A stretch of DNA of 64,000 nt from Nymphalis io (lineage: Eukaryota; Arthropoda; Insecta; Lepidoptera; Nymphalidae): the NCBI RefSeq assembly GCF_905147045.1, contig NC_065888.1, forward strand, positions 7,507,001-7,571,000, read 5' to 3'. Below are positions 13,001 through 25,502 of this stretch, piece by piece. The notes beneath the pieces were generated by a model, which saw nothing but the letters and a program-made list of their open reading frames with translations, did no database searches and was not told the origin of the DNA. The translations under genes and the position numbers were made by a program. The number at the start of each line of letters is the position of its first letter. Position 1 is the first letter of the stretch.

Positions 13001-15030
13001 CAACAGTAACAATACATTATAATATATAATATTATTTCTCAAATTAATAATACACAATTTTTAACATACGTTCAACGAATTAATTTTGTAGATTTTCTTT
13101 CGTAGTAAATTAAATTCGCTTATGGAAAAATGAAATCGTTTTAAGGAATATTGATATTATTAGAAAAAAATAGGAAAAGAACAATAGTATTGTAGTATTT
13201 ATTCTCATATTAGATACAGGTTATGTAATGTTATTTAATTACTAAATGGTCTTACAAAGGTCGTTTTATTTTTATTTAACTGCATAATATTATTAATTTT
13301 ATTATAATTACACACCCAAACGTTTTCTGAGTTCATCTTTTTTACTATTATCACAATAACTATTTTCAGTGAGTTAAAACGATAATCGCACAAAGCAAAG
13401 GTATTAAAGAAAAAGGACGAACGCTGCGTTCGTTACCGACTCCCATGTGTGTGTATTCGCTAATACGGCCTCACTTATAGCACTTATATGCTTTAAAACC
13501 CTCCTGAAATGTAGCAATAAACAGGAGACAATCCCGTACGTGTATACAAGCACTTTGTGTAGAATGTTTATATTGATGTGTTTTTTTTATACGTTTTGAA
13601 TCATTACGAAACTGACGTATGTCTGGCTTACTTTATTATTACTTATTTGGGGGTGTACAAACTCGTCTTCCCAAGCACTAGCTTCTAACACTATGTCACA
13701 ATGAAACCAACATTTCCAGAAAAATAGTTTAATTTTTTGCTTATAATACAAAAACATTAAACACGTCTATGTAATACTATAAAACAAACTATTGTAGAAA
13801 AATACGATGTATACGATATACGATGTAGCCACACTTTTATGAATAAAATAAAGTCTATGAAAGACTCTTAAACGTAATTCGAGATCAGTTTGTCCTTAAA
13901 CTGCCCGAAGTCAATTTACTTCTGACAATTGTCATGTGCAATAGCGATATTATTAGAGAGTTATAATTGTGAAATAAAACCGTGTTATTATTGTATTTTA
14001 ATTTAATAAAGTGATTTAAATGTGTTAGTGAAGCGATTTAAAATAAATTGTCTGACAATAAATGTGTCTTAAACTATAGTCGCAACCCTTTGTAGTAATT
14101 ATTTTACACTATAGCACGAAATATACAAATTGCTTCTAACGCTATTATCACTTAACAAAAATCCTATTAACATATAATATTTTTACTTATTATTAATATA
14201 TGTAAGTACCTTGACATTTTAAGTATTCGAAAGTAGTTATTTTAAAGCTTTAAATAGGTGTAAAATAAAAATAAGCAATGAACATTTATATATCTTACTA
14301 GGTACTTCGCTATAAAGCTTTTAAATAATAATTATTTTAACTCTATTGGTTGCCACGGCGCACGACAGTAAATCTCCAGTAAATTTTTCTGACATCGTCA
14401 ACAATCATTGTCATATTGCAGCCAATTTACACAAAACCATAAAAAATACTCACTAACACAAAAATCCGATCGATAGTTCTTTTATTTATCGCGTTCATAT
14501 AGACAGACAGACGCGGTGGCGTACTTTGTTTTATATATGTAGTGGTGCATACTGGGCCGCTTTTGTATGTGAATATTGTACATTTTTATATTTATTTACA
14601 TACGTATGAATGTGAGTGAACTGAACTGAAATCGTATATTTTTCTTTCGCAAAGTGAATAAAAAATAAACTATACAACAAAATGTTCATACCTGCGCTTA
14701 TAGGAAGGGCGGGTTGGCTGATAGAGATAGTTTTTAGCATTAATTATTATTAAAAACACAGCCGCGATCTCCGATTATTATAAATATTTGTATTGAATAT
14801 AGCTCGTACAATATGTAATTGTTTTCGGAGTATTTATTTTATGAATTTCGTTGATTTCTTACTCTAAGACAAAGTAATATAGTGAGGACTATTAAATGCA
14901 ATTCACTTATTTTATATTAACAAATTGACGGTAGCTTTACATTAATTGTATTGCCATGTTAGTAGCGTACAAAATTACTGTATTTTTTATTAAATTTGAC
15001 ATTTAAATTAAGCAATACATACGTATCCTA
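10011..15030. other. long AT-rich non-coding stretch
   Basis: No coding region, tRNA or clear mobile element is supported. Holds a short TA run near 12170-12190 and the small palindrome GAACGCTGCGTTC near 13420. Short ORFs here are AT-driven. Confidence 0.45.
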
Positions 15031-15039
15031 TGTTCATAT

Positions 15040-15130
15040 TATGCAAATGAAGTGCTAGCCCGAGAACGCAGGAACATTGTTTGCATGCAAACATTTTAGA
15101 CGGGTCCGCATCAGCGCTATGAAGTTATAA
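15040..15130. promoter_or_regulatory. GC-elevated non-coding block A, possible enhancer
   Basis: Contains an octamer-like ATGCAAAT, a palindromic TGTTTGCATGCAAACA (two forkhead-type cores), GCAAACATTTTAG at 15087-15099 and TATGAAGTTATAA at 15118-15130. The last two motifs recur in the same order at 15803-15843. No ORF. The regulatory role is inference. Confidence 0.35.
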
Positions 15131-15784
15131 GGAGAGTATTACATATTATTTTACTGAAAATGGTAGAAGTTTGAAAATGTTTTACAGAATTCATTATTTA
15201 GGATATTATATCATATGAAATATACATTTATACATTAACTGTGGTAATTTTTTTGTTTACAATTATATGATTTTTTCTTAAAACATCTTTATATTTTAAA
15301 ATATTATTTACGTAGTTGTATATTTACATATATTATATTTAATTAACATTGTATAGTTACACAGTGTTTTTTTTCGAATGCAAAATTGTTAATAACTAAT
15401 GAAAAAATGTCGATTGGATAAGAGTAATATTTTGTATTTAAGTGTAAAGTTTTGAAATAAAACGTTACATTCTGTTACATGTAGGCTGACTAGTTGAACG
15501 CATTTTATTTTTACAAATAAAAAAGTTTAGAATATATTTCTTTTACTTCTTAACAATACCTATTTTTAATCTTCGCACGGATATAGATTAATGTATTATA
15601 TTTTAAAGCTTTCTTGAGAAAGCCTTTTTTGCTTACAGCAAAAACCGGATCCACTCTTATTTAGAGTTATGTTGATTAAAATACGAATATGTTTACTACT
15701 TTAATTCTATAAAAACCTCTTTATAAAAACTGGTTTTAGAACTTCACTTCATATGCATATGTAAATGGTATGACTCATAATCCA

Positions 15785-15880
15785 TTATCATTTTGTTTGT
15801 CAGCAAACATTTTAGCTGCGGCGTGGGAGTTATGAAGTCATAATTACCGACGCGACGCCCGCCAGCTCTGGATGATACTC
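15785..15880. promoter_or_regulatory. GC-elevated non-coding block B, possible enhancer
   Basis: Contains TTTGTTTGTCAGCAAACA, GCAAACATTTTAG at 15803-15815 and TATGAAGTCATAA at 15831-15843, then the GC-rich CGACGCGACGCCCGCCAGC. The order and spacing resemble block A about 715 bp upstream. Confidence 0.35.
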
Positions 15881-16424
15881 AAAATATATTAAAAAAAACT
15901 AAAGTAAGGAATCTTTTACTATATCAAGGTTATTTAGGATAAAGGCTATCCTAGAGAAAACTTACAATTTTCTTGTTTAATTATTTATAAATTTGCTTAA
16001 TTTTAACTACCTTTTGGAAGGAAAGCTATTTTACCACAGAACAATAACATTTTATATATTGTTTCGGTACGAAGAGTGTCTGAGAGAGACATTACAGAGA
16101 GCTGACGAGAGAAGCAACATCTCGTGTTGACATTTAAGATGTTACGGTTTACGGCACTGTTTTTGGCGACAACTAGCCAAAACGAAACTCACACAAACTG
16201 ATATTGAGCGTTTTATTGTAATTCTTACAAAATTTATTTTAGTTACTGTAAAATTAGTTTGTATGATTTGAATTAAAAAGATATTATCTTTTTTTGTATA
16301 CTGGGCCTAAATAAACTTAGCTGTATTGGCTTAAAATACTAGATTTGATTCTAATAATACTTCGCATGCGAGTGGCTTAAGTGGGTGCTACATAACGCAA
16401 ATAATGGTTAGGTCACTTGGTTGG

Positions 16425-16600
16425 TGAGCTTTCACTATAGGCACAAGGGACATAAAAGCTTAGTTCCCAATATTGATGGTGTATTGTAGAACGAATGGTA
16501 ATATATACACATACATTTCTTACAGTGTCCATATCTATGGGCTGTGATGATCATATACCATTAGGTGACCTAATTGTTAGACTGACTATATATTTAAAAA
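16425..16600 (+). mobile_element. decayed Metulj-like SINE fragment
   Basis: GGCACAAGGGACATAAAAGC, TTAGTTCCCA, ACATTTCTTACAGTG and ATACCATTAGGTGACC follow the order of the full copies at 25.5 and 54.2 kb, with many substitutions. Confidence 0.6.
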
Positions 16601-16999
16601 AATAAGGTACTTATTATTTACAAAAATGAATAAATCCACAGAAAAATATGTACGAATACACCGTTCATACTAATTCCCACGCGGAGGAAAATAAGAATTA
16701 AATGCGATATCAGAAAATCATTTACTTTATTAATTTGATTAAATTAAAAAGTTACACCCCATTCATATTGTACTTATAAATTTATCTACTTCAGACCATT
16801 TGAATATGCTAAGATTGTGGGTCACAAATAATCAACTCAAATAAGAAGTCATCGGCGTCGTTTAAAGTATTTTTCTTTTAATTTTTAACAAATTGATTAA
16901 TAATAAAAAAAATAATTTTATTACATATTTCGTACACTGATATGATGTCACCCTGATAAAAATACCCAATAAATTTTAATTATTGACTAAATCCGCACT

Positions 17000-17058
17000 T
17001 TTTACTTCGGAGCTTACGGCCTTATAAGCTAACTACTGGACCAACAAGGCAGTCGCTA
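17000..17058 (-). mobile_element. tRNA-like head of a family 2 SINE (fragment)
   Basis: TTATAAGCTAACTACTGGACC followed by AACAAGGCAGTCG matches the end of the SINE at 18.65 kb (CTAGTTACTAGACCAACGAG). Only the head is recognisable. Confidence 0.4.
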
Positions 17059-17108
17059 GTATTGTGTCGCTACGCTGATATGACGTCTAACTGCACAGGA
17101 CATATTAT

Positions 17109-18650
17109 AGTGCACAAATAAGTGCGCAAACACAGATGCACTCTATTCTCTCACTCATAATCCGATGGGACGGCAATCCGACACTACCGGAGAGAATTTA
17201 GGCGCGTATCAGCGGATAGCAGCTTTACATGCTTTCCGAGGTACGGAAGTTTACACACTTCCAACTTCGAGACACCAGGCTGCTACTAAGAATTTTCGAA
17301 GGAAAAACCCAATATCGAGAATCGTTGGCTGTCAGCCTCGATATCTCCAAGGCTTTCGACAGGGTCTGGCACAGAAGTCTTCTCTCCAAGCTACCGGCAT
17401 ATGGTCTGCCTGCTCAGCTATGCACCTGGATTGCCAGCTTCCTACACAAGCGTAGCCTTCGTGTTTTAGTAGATGGTTGCGCTTCACAATTCTATGTAGT
17501 GAATGCTGGGGTCCCCCAGGGATCTGTGCTATCTCCCACACTCTTTCTTTTGCATATCAATGATATGCTCTCCCTTGGGAACATACATTGCTATGCAGAT
17601 GATAGTACAGTGCATGGTGGATACCACGGACGCGCAGTGGCTGGGCGGGCGGAAACTGAGGAGAGGCGGGAGAATCTTGTCATTGAACTCGATAGGACGT
17701 TAGATCTCATCGCCAAATGGGGCTCTGATAATCTTGTTGAGTTTAATGCCAAGAAAACACAGGTATGCGCTCTCACGGCGAAAAAGTCAACATTTTCCCC
17801 TCTTCCCTCCCTCTGTGGTACTCCGCTGGTGATGCAAAGCAAAATCGCCATGCTGGGGATTGACGTTCGCTGCGACCTTAGTCCAAGGGATTACATCGAG
17901 GCTGTTATAAAAACAGCTTCACGGAAACTCGGAGTTCTGAACAAGGTGCGGCGCTTTTTCACGCCACAACAACTGTGCCTGCTGTACAAAACACAGGTAC
18001 GGTCTTGCGTGGAATATTGCTCGCACCTTTGGGATGGCTCCGCTAAGTACCTACTTGAGGCCTTGGACCGGTTGCAGCGACGTGCCGTACGCATTATTGG
18101 CGACGTAAAGGTCACAAACACCCTTGAACCTTTACAATTGCGTCGTGAGATAGCAGCACTGAGCGCTTTCTATCGACTGTATCACGGCGAGTGCTCTGAG
18201 GAATTATTCTCTCTAATTCCTGCTTCCCCCTTCCTTCTTAAGTCCACGCGAGCTGGTTCTCGATGTCACCGCCTAACTGTGACATCAATTCCATCGCGAA
18301 CAAAGAAATTTGGCAACTCCTTTCTTTGTCGCACTTCCAAAAAATGGAATTCCTTAACAGCTCACGTATTCCCCTCCTCTTACAACCCGGGTTCCTTCAA
18401 ACGAGGCGTGAAGAGGCATCTTGCGGGCCGGCAAGGCGAAGGCGGCTAGTGCAGAGCGTTTTTCCCGTCTGTACTGGCCGTCGTCGCGTTTGGACTCTAC
18501 TACCACTTACCATCAGGTGGAGTAGAGTCATTTGCCCTCCCGGCGAAATAAAAAAAAAAAAAAAAATAACTTTTTTAGTGGTCCGACCAGTTATTTGAAT
18601 CCAGGATCTCTGCTGCCTTATGTCTAGTTACTAGACCAACGAGGCAGTTA
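17109..18650 (-). mobile_element. family 2 tRNA-derived SINE interrupted by a LINE
   Basis: The left part 17109-17316 carries the SINE body (CTCATAATCCGATGGGACGG, CTTCCAACTTCGAGACACCA). The right part 18567-18650 carries the tRNA-like head, ATTTGAATCCAGGATCTC and CTAGTTACTAGACCAACGAG, whose reverse complement has B- and A-box motifs. The 1.25-kb LINE 17317-18566 sits between them. Confidence 0.72.
17317..18566 (+). mobile_element. CR1/Jockey-like LINE, 5'-truncated copy 1
   Basis: The open frame runs to the stop at 18447-18449 and encodes the RT palm and C-terminus: motif A VSLDISKAFDRVWH, motif B AGVPQGSVLSPTLFL, motif C YADD, then ASRKLGVLNKVRRFF and the C-terminal NWNSL-type end SKKWNSLTAHVFPSS. 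The 5' end (17317) falls inside motif A compared with copy 2 (same bases from 33792). The 3' end has TACCACTTACCATCAGGTGG and a poly(A) run to 18566. The endonuclease and RT fingers are missing, so it cannot be active. An ATG upstream belongs to the SINE, not the LINE. The clade cannot be fixed from this piece. Confidence 0.9.
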
Positions 18651-20270
18651 TACTATTACAGTGAAGTGGTATAATGTACTTAATCGTCCAGAGCTTTCTT
18701 ATTTCTATAAACTCAAAATGCTAACTTGCAACCAATTCTCCTTTAAGTGAGTTTTTTAAGGCTCGTCTCCCACATTAAGAGAACCGAATCGTATAGGAAA
18801 GCGTACCACTCGGATTGTTGTCCTGAAATCTGCAAGCACAAAGTACTGCCGTCCTTATTCAAGACTCGCATTCAACGTACGCGCACTTGGCAGGAAATTT
18901 ACATGACAATTTTCAACCGCTCTCAGCGCTACGAGAAATGATTGCATTAGAAAATTAGGCCAGAGTGACATACATAATTTTGTTTTGTGTATAGGCTGTT
19001 TTCAAAATGAAAAGCCTTTGTCTCATCGCGTCTATTGTGCTTCGAAATGGAACGACTTGGCGAAACATCTATTAGTGTATAAGTGTAGAACAAAAAGTTA
19101 CGCGGAATTGACAAATAAAAACAAAATACATATGAAAGGGAATATATACGTATACAAAGTACTAAAAGTTATTTCTTTATAAACATAATTTATAAATGTG
19201 ATATGCCGTGTAATATTAAATAATTGTAGTTTTCAATAATTTTTATTTTTTTAGTATCTACGTAATATCTGTTATATAAAATATATTCTTGTTTCAGGTA
19301 TAAAGCGGAAAAAATGCTGAGAAAAGGTTTGTTTAATTGAATTTAAATTATTTTAATTTCAGAATATTATCGAAAATGCGACAAACTTATAATCTTAATG
19401 ACGATGATCTATGTTGTATATGCATGCTAGTAAATATTAATTAAATTTGTGATACGATGATTTTGAAAATATTTCTATATTCCCACATCGAAGCTTTGGT
19501 TTAAGAAATAATAAGAAAGGAATTGAATGATATAATTTATCAAATCTTTACTAATTATTTTTTCATAATTTTTGTATGTACAAATGTGTGCGTGCGTGCG
19601 TGCGTCTGAATCTGTGTCTGTGTCTGTATCTGTGTGTGTGTGTCTGTGCGTGTGTGTGTGCTTATATTCGACAATGAAGCAAAACATCATGAGGAAACTC
19701 GTATCAAAAGAATTTTGCGATATTATCCGGTAATGACATAAGCAGTAAGGGGCGAGTTAAGCCCTAATCCTCCTTAGACATGATAACTGAGGTGTTAGTC
19801 CAGATGTGGGATATATAAGGTTATTATATGCATGTAAATTTGCTTTTGTAGCATATATGTATTAATGTAATGTGTTTTTATAAATAGATATAAAAAAATA
19901 TGGGTTGACGAAATGCTATTCATTGCCTCTATCCACCACTTGATAGAATTGTAGAAAAGTTTAAATAATATTTAAGTAGTGTATTTTGGTAGATAATGTT
20001 TAGTAATTATTATTTTAGTTTAATTTATCAACTTATCTTTATGTATGTATTTCGTTATGAGTCGTGGCGCTGACATTGTTCCCTTAGACTTTAGACATGC
20101 ACGACATGTTCGTTACATTATAAATCAGTACAGTACATCAATCACTATACAGTAATCAGTACACCCACTAAAATGTAAAAAAACAAATGTGGTTGTTGAC
20201 TTTTAATTTTATTATAAGTACCTAGTAATATTTTAATACAAGCGTTGACGTGTTAGGGGCCGCAATTTAA
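18651..20270. other. AT-rich non-coding stretch
   Basis: No supported gene. Short coding-like ORFs at 18747-18941 and 18985-19182 have no recognisable family. Contains the TG-rich microsatellite listed separately. Confidence 0.45.
19583..19661 (+). repeat. TG-rich microsatellite
   Basis: Runs of TGCG, TCTG and TG units (for example TGCGTGCGTGCGTGCGTC, TCTGTGTGTGTGTG) give an interrupted GT microsatellite. Confidence 0.9.
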
Positions 20271-20274
20271 AATT

Positions 20275-20455
20275 AATCGGACCTGTAGTAATTGGTAAGA
20301 CCATTTTGTCAAGTAGGAAATGAGCTGATGATCTTCAAACGCCTGAACGGATTTTTAAATTTTATAGCTAAGAACCATTTGAAAGCTACTACGCCACAAA
20401 CAGATAGATATACACGTTAAACTTATAACACCTCCCTTTTTACGCCACAGTTATA
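20275..20455. repeat. dispersed repeat fragment
   Basis: GATCTTCAAACGCCTGAACG, TTTTATAGCTAAGAACCA and TTATAACACCTCCCTTTTTA form a phrase familiar from many lepidopteran genomic repeats. It has no ORF. Class and ends unresolved. Confidence 0.4.
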
Positions 20456-22025
20456 AAATACTATATTGTATGTTGGTATTAAAGTGCATATTTATAAACG
20501 TCAATAATGTCTAGATCTACATTATTACTGTCAAGTTCACCCATGCATACATATTACATAGAATATTTATCTTACAGTCGCGTTCCCGTGGGTCGTAGCG
20601 TGATGTAATATAATTTAAATCTCATTACTCAATAAATAGGATAAAAATATATTTTTTATTTTTCAAATTGCCTAGAAGAATCTCAGATAAATCTGAAAAA
20701 CAAAAAACGGTTTTATATGTTAGTAATGTTAAATCATTACATATAGTTACACTATTACTTATATCTGAAAGACATAATATATTTAAAAACCATGTCTACA
20801 CAATTGTTCTCGATAGATGTCACCCACAGAGTTGTTTAACAATTGCATTTTTTTACCAACTAAATTTTTAATACGCGTATGGATAATTTAAATTGCGATT
20901 AGAACCGATTAGATATTGTTCTTGCTTACGTAAAGGTACATGCAAAGTTACATTTAGCTTTGAATATTAAATAATACAAAATAGTGGTACTCTACAACAT
21001 CATCATCATACGATTGCTTTTGAAAGAGGTCGGCGCAGTGTATTATATAACAATCGAAAAAACTAGATTTGAAAAACTTCCATCCGTCCGCTTGACCTCA
21101 ACCCTCGTTGGGAATCTTTGAGCTGGTAGACTAGTTTCCTAGCTCCATACAATTTATTTGAGGATTTATCATCTCAAAGAACTTGTATCATTTGAAGAAT
21201 GCGCTTAACACAAAAAGAAAACATTCTGCTCTTAAGACGCGTTACGATGAGTTATATTCTATCCTGCCTGCAATCACAGCTTTTTAAAATTTAATAAGCA
21301 TTACACTTATTTATTAAAAGTCAAAATTACCATGGGTTCCATAAAGAATTGTCCATTGTTCCTGATCGGCGAACAACTTAATTGTTTACTATTTTCAATA
21401 TGATAAACATAAGAGCCAGGTGGCGATCGATACTTTAATCGGTTGAAAAAATAATCTTTATAAGAATATAAGAAATAATATTTTTTAACACTTAAAACAT
21501 AATATTTTTTAACTTAAAAATGTGACAAATGTCACACAACTAAATGTTATACATATATACAAATGTTCCATTGCAAAACGCGCCATTATAATTATATCTA
21601 AAAATACAATGTAAGGCTCTTTATAGACTTCAATTAGATATAATGAACATTTTATAGCTATTTTATTTAAAAGAAAAGAACTAAAACTGTTTGAAAAAAT
21701 TCCCATCATAGCCTTCATAGCCTTAAAAACATAATTAAGAAATTTGCATACCGCCGTTAACAGCTTTCATGATTTAACCGTGCTTACAATTAATTTTTAT
21801 TTTCGTTTTAAAAGTAGACGAAACATTGTAAATTGTCTTTGTAAAACACAAACATTTGCGCTGCAGAACATATAAAATTCTTACTTGATGTCTTTTACAC
21901 TATTGTAATCGTTTATGTAAACCTTTGAAAAATATTAGATTAATATCGCATTGAAAAATATGAGACTCGTTAATGTAACTTTAGGCAATTCATTTTTGTA
22001 TTTAATTTTGATATCCGTTACTAGA
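20456..22025. other. AT-rich non-coding stretch
   Basis: No gene or mobile element supported. Short ORFs (20668-20871, 21509-21718) are AT-driven. Confidence 0.45.
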
Positions 22026-22029
22026 GCTG

Positions 22030-22250
22030 CCGACGAGCCGTGACGGCTCATTGTTAAGAACATGTGATTGTTAATCGAAGATTGCGGGTTCAAACCCAGG
22101 CATCAACATGGTGTAGAAAAACATCGTAATTATTCTACGTGTATATTGGAACTCGCATAGGAGCAATAAGGTGGGTTCAGCGTTAAACTTCCTCCGTTCT
22201 TTATAAAATACTCTTCTGCCCAGAAATGGGAAAGGTTGTCAGTTTTTTAT
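22030..22250 (+). mobile_element. tRNA-derived SINE, plus strand
   Basis: The tRNA-like head contains a clear B box, GCGGGTTCAAACCCAGG near 22085, and a degenerate A box (GTGACGGCTCATTG). The tail CTGCCCAGAAATGGGAAAGG near 22216 matches the CCCAGCAGTGGGAC tail of the family seen at 40.97 kb. Confidence 0.65.
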
Positions 22251-22854
22251 ACTTGAGTCTGACGGAATAATAAAAACCCCCATTAATATTGAAAAATATT
22301 TATATGAAGAATCTAATCTCGTAGTGCAGTGTTCAACACGGTGTATTTTGTTGAACCAATTTTGTTAAATTATGTACGTGGGTGAAATACCTCTCTTAAC
22401 CATCCTTGAAAAGTTAACGAAATTGCATAACCATCTAACGAATTCTAAAAGAACACCAAAAATATTTTCTTTCATCCAAGAAACATTTTCTCAAAACTCA
22501 ACAATTAAAAAGAGTTTTGAAGCAAAAAAATAAATAAAAAAAAGGTTTAAGTAAGTAGCTTTCTTTCAAACAGTCTTTAAAACTTCAATTTCTTGTTTAA
22601 ATTTTTTACCTTTGTATTATTGTTCATTAAACAAAAGTGCTAAGTCTTATATAATTAAACGTTAAGAGAGCGTTACACTTACATCGATCGTGAAAAGACA
22701 ACACAATTACTTTATTTTCTTCTAGTGTAGTGTCTCGACTATTAAATCTGCTTAACAAATTAAATATAATCAATGCGTGTGTATGACTCTGTAAATGCGT
22801 TTAAGAATACTAGTGTAATTTGCGTATTATGAACAAAGTGTTACAAATATTTTC

Positions 22855-23110
22855 CAGGTTTTACGTCCATCCCGAATACGCCATCACAAAGTTTCACAAT
22901 ATGGCCGCGTCGTAAATTGTAATCTTCTCACCCGCCGTGTTTCGAGAATATTACCGTACTCCGGCTTTCCCCACGTGCCGGTAATGAGGCGCCTTTATGA
23001 CCGGTTGGAACGCCAAAAGCAAGATAAAAATTGGCATAATTTAGGTTGATTTTTTCCGCGTTAGATAAAATTGTTCCCTTGTTAATTTCATATTACCGCC
23101 GCTTTTAATT
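22855..23110. promoter_or_regulatory. GC-elevated non-coding block, possible conserved element
   Basis: Stands out from the AT-rich flanks (ATGGCCGCGTCGTAAATTGT, CCCACGTGCCGGTAATGAGG, ATTACCGCCGCTTTTAATTC) but has no ORF and none of the repeat families recognised here. Confidence 0.3.
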
Positions 23111-23169
23111 CATACTGAATAATTTAAAAAAAGTAAAGTTAAAATGATGCATCTATATACATTAGTAAG

Positions 23170-23285
23170 CAAATAACAGCCTCTTCTTCCTTTGTGGAGA
23201 AGATTTGAAAGTTATTCAATCGTGCGTGTCAGGTGGATACACATTGAACAATTTCAGTAAAATTAGACACATGCAAAATTGTAAA
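23170..23285 (-). mobile_element. decayed tRNA-derived SINE tail fragment
   Basis: AATAACAGCCTCTTCTTCC, AGAAGATTTGAAAGTTATTC and TCAGTAAAATTAGACACATG follow the order of the minus-strand SINE at 40.97-41.27 kb. Confidence 0.5.
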
Positions 23286-23691
23286 ACTTAAATTTGACTA
23301 GGCATATTTATATTTATATAGAGTAATACAGTTTTAAAATGCCTTGTTAAATGGCTAGCTGGTCGTAGCAGTGGTAAGTAGCATTGAATATAAAAAAGTA
23401 CAGTGTTTGAAAGATAATTCTTACGCAATGAAGAAGTTTTTAAATTAGAGCGATGTATTACAATACATTTACTTTATTTAATTAAAGAAAATACATTTAA
23501 CAAACAATAATTTCATATTAAGACTTTAAGAATGATCCAGGACGCAATTTCCTTTTTTAGATTATGCTTCAACTGAAACATATATTACTGGCCATCAATT
23601 TTGCAAAACTACACCGTAACGTAGCACCAAATAACTGAAAAAGATTTATTGATATAAAAAATAAGTATTATATAACTACAAGTCATTATCA

Positions 23692-23728
23692 AAATTATTT
23701 GTAAAGCAACCTGCTTTACAAATAATTT
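23692..23728. repeat. perfect 17-bp inverted repeat with 3-nt loop
   Basis: AAATTATTTGTAAAGCA at 23692-23708 is followed by ACC and its exact reverse complement at 23712-23728. Confidence 0.95.
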
Positions 23729-24730
23729 AGGAAAATCTGAAAACATATACATTGGAAAGAAAAATGTAGGTAGTTAGTAACATATTTAGACTAACTACAG
23801 TTACAATGAGCCTTTAAATATCTCGTTCCTAGATAAAGGTTTTTTTATGTATATGAAAGAGAGCTAATTTCTCTGTCGAAGCTTTTCTGATGCGCGTTCA
23901 AGAATAAAGTACATATGTATGTATATATATCATAGAATATCTTTCTGCGTATTGAGACATAAACATCTAGTAAATATCCATAATAACATTATCAAAGAGA
24001 CAATATAGACATAAACTATTAGTTTGTTTGTTCTGTTTAAGCGTCCAAGCCTTAATTACTGGTCGTGAAATTCGGTACTCGGATATACTCAGTAGAAATA
24101 GGCAGTATGAATATTGTGTTAAGCAGTTTTTCAGAATGTTTTTTTTACAAGATTCTTGTATTCCGAAACGTAAACACTTAAATTCATCTGTTATTATTAT
24201 CTTTTTTGATTAGATTGTTTCGATATTAGTAAACAATTAATATATATCATTTATATTTGTACAATACCAATGTTCTGTGATTCATAGCCACTTTTACTAA
24301 GGACTGTTATGAACTTTAGGCTAATATTATATATTAGATATTTATCAAAAATAAAGGGCATAGACTATAAATGTCGACATTTAAGGATTGATGAGGCCGA
24401 CATAGTAGACACATAACCTTTACTAATAAAATATAAACAATAGATTTTACGTTCGTAATATCCAATATGTTGAAAATGTAGATATTGTCATTAAAAATAA
24501 ATTCAAACTAAAATATATTTTCTTTACACTTACTACGTAAAATGGTATTCAATTATTTACTTCGTGTCAGAGGCCAATTGATGTTACTTATGTTTAACTT
24601 ATGTTTTAATAAATAATTGTTATTTATTTATTTATTTAGAAACACAGACTCGGAAATAACATCACCTGCCACCTGATAAACAATAAAATGATTATTGTAG
24701 AAGAAATATTAAACGTTACTTACTCTGTCG

Positions 24731-24840
24731 AAGCACCATCAACCATGGGATACTATGTCCTTTGTGCCTGTAATTACACTGGCTCGCTCACTCTCCGAAC
24801 GGAAACAGCGATACAGAATGTTAATATTTGTCGGTGAAAT
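24731..24840 (-). mobile_element. Metulj-like SINE fragment, minus strand
   Basis: CCTTTGTGCCTGTAATTACA, CTGGCTCGCTCACTC and CCGAACGGAAACAGC match the reverse complement of the middle of the 25.5-kb copy. Confidence 0.65.
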
Positions 24841-25287
24841 TATTAAAACGATATTTTGGTCGCAGGAATGTGCAAAAATTGTTTCTTGATTTTATATTAA
24901 ATATTTTTTCAAACCAATTCAATATTATCTAAACGTTTGACGTTTAATGTAAAACCGAATAAATGTAAGTATTTATATTTTTGAATAATATAGTAATTCT
25001 ATTAGTCATCTTATAAACTGCTTAGCCGCTAACTAATCAGGAAAAATAGATATAAATATTTTTTATTGACCTCACCATATGTGACAATAAATATGTTCAC
25101 ACAATACGATAAGGATAATGTATTGAACTACTTAAATGATTTTTTATAAAATTTTATGACCATATAAATCATTAATCAAAACGTTATCATTGTAAAATGT
25201 TAATTGTAAATTAAACTTAATGTTAATAATCTTAATCTCAAGCAATTGCGCAGAATATTAAAGGAAAAAGTGTGTGGGTACATGCAG

Positions 25288-25400
25288 GTGTACTCTTTAT
25301 TTCCTCACCCTCATAAAGAGATGGGACGTAAATTGTAAGGGGTTTTTAAAGGGAAAGGGGAGTAATACTCCAACTGCTTAAATCTGGCCTGTTAACTGAG
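25288..25400 (-). mobile_element. family 2 SINE fragment
   Basis: CTCTTTATTTCCTCACCCTC, ATAAAGAGATGGGACG and CTTAAATCTGGCCTG recall the body of the 6.4- and 17.1-kb elements, decayed. Confidence 0.4.
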
Positions 25401-25502
25401 AATTTCTAGACTTAAAACCGATGTTATATTAAATAATTCGTGTTAAAGTTGAGTTATTTTATATTTTTGTTTTAACCCGTGATCATGGGATTTGCAGCTT
25501 TA

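Noticed and set aside
17229..18449. Host protein-coding gene of 406 residues
   Set aside because: It is reverse transcriptase from a truncated LINE; the first ~30 codons come from the flanking SINE.
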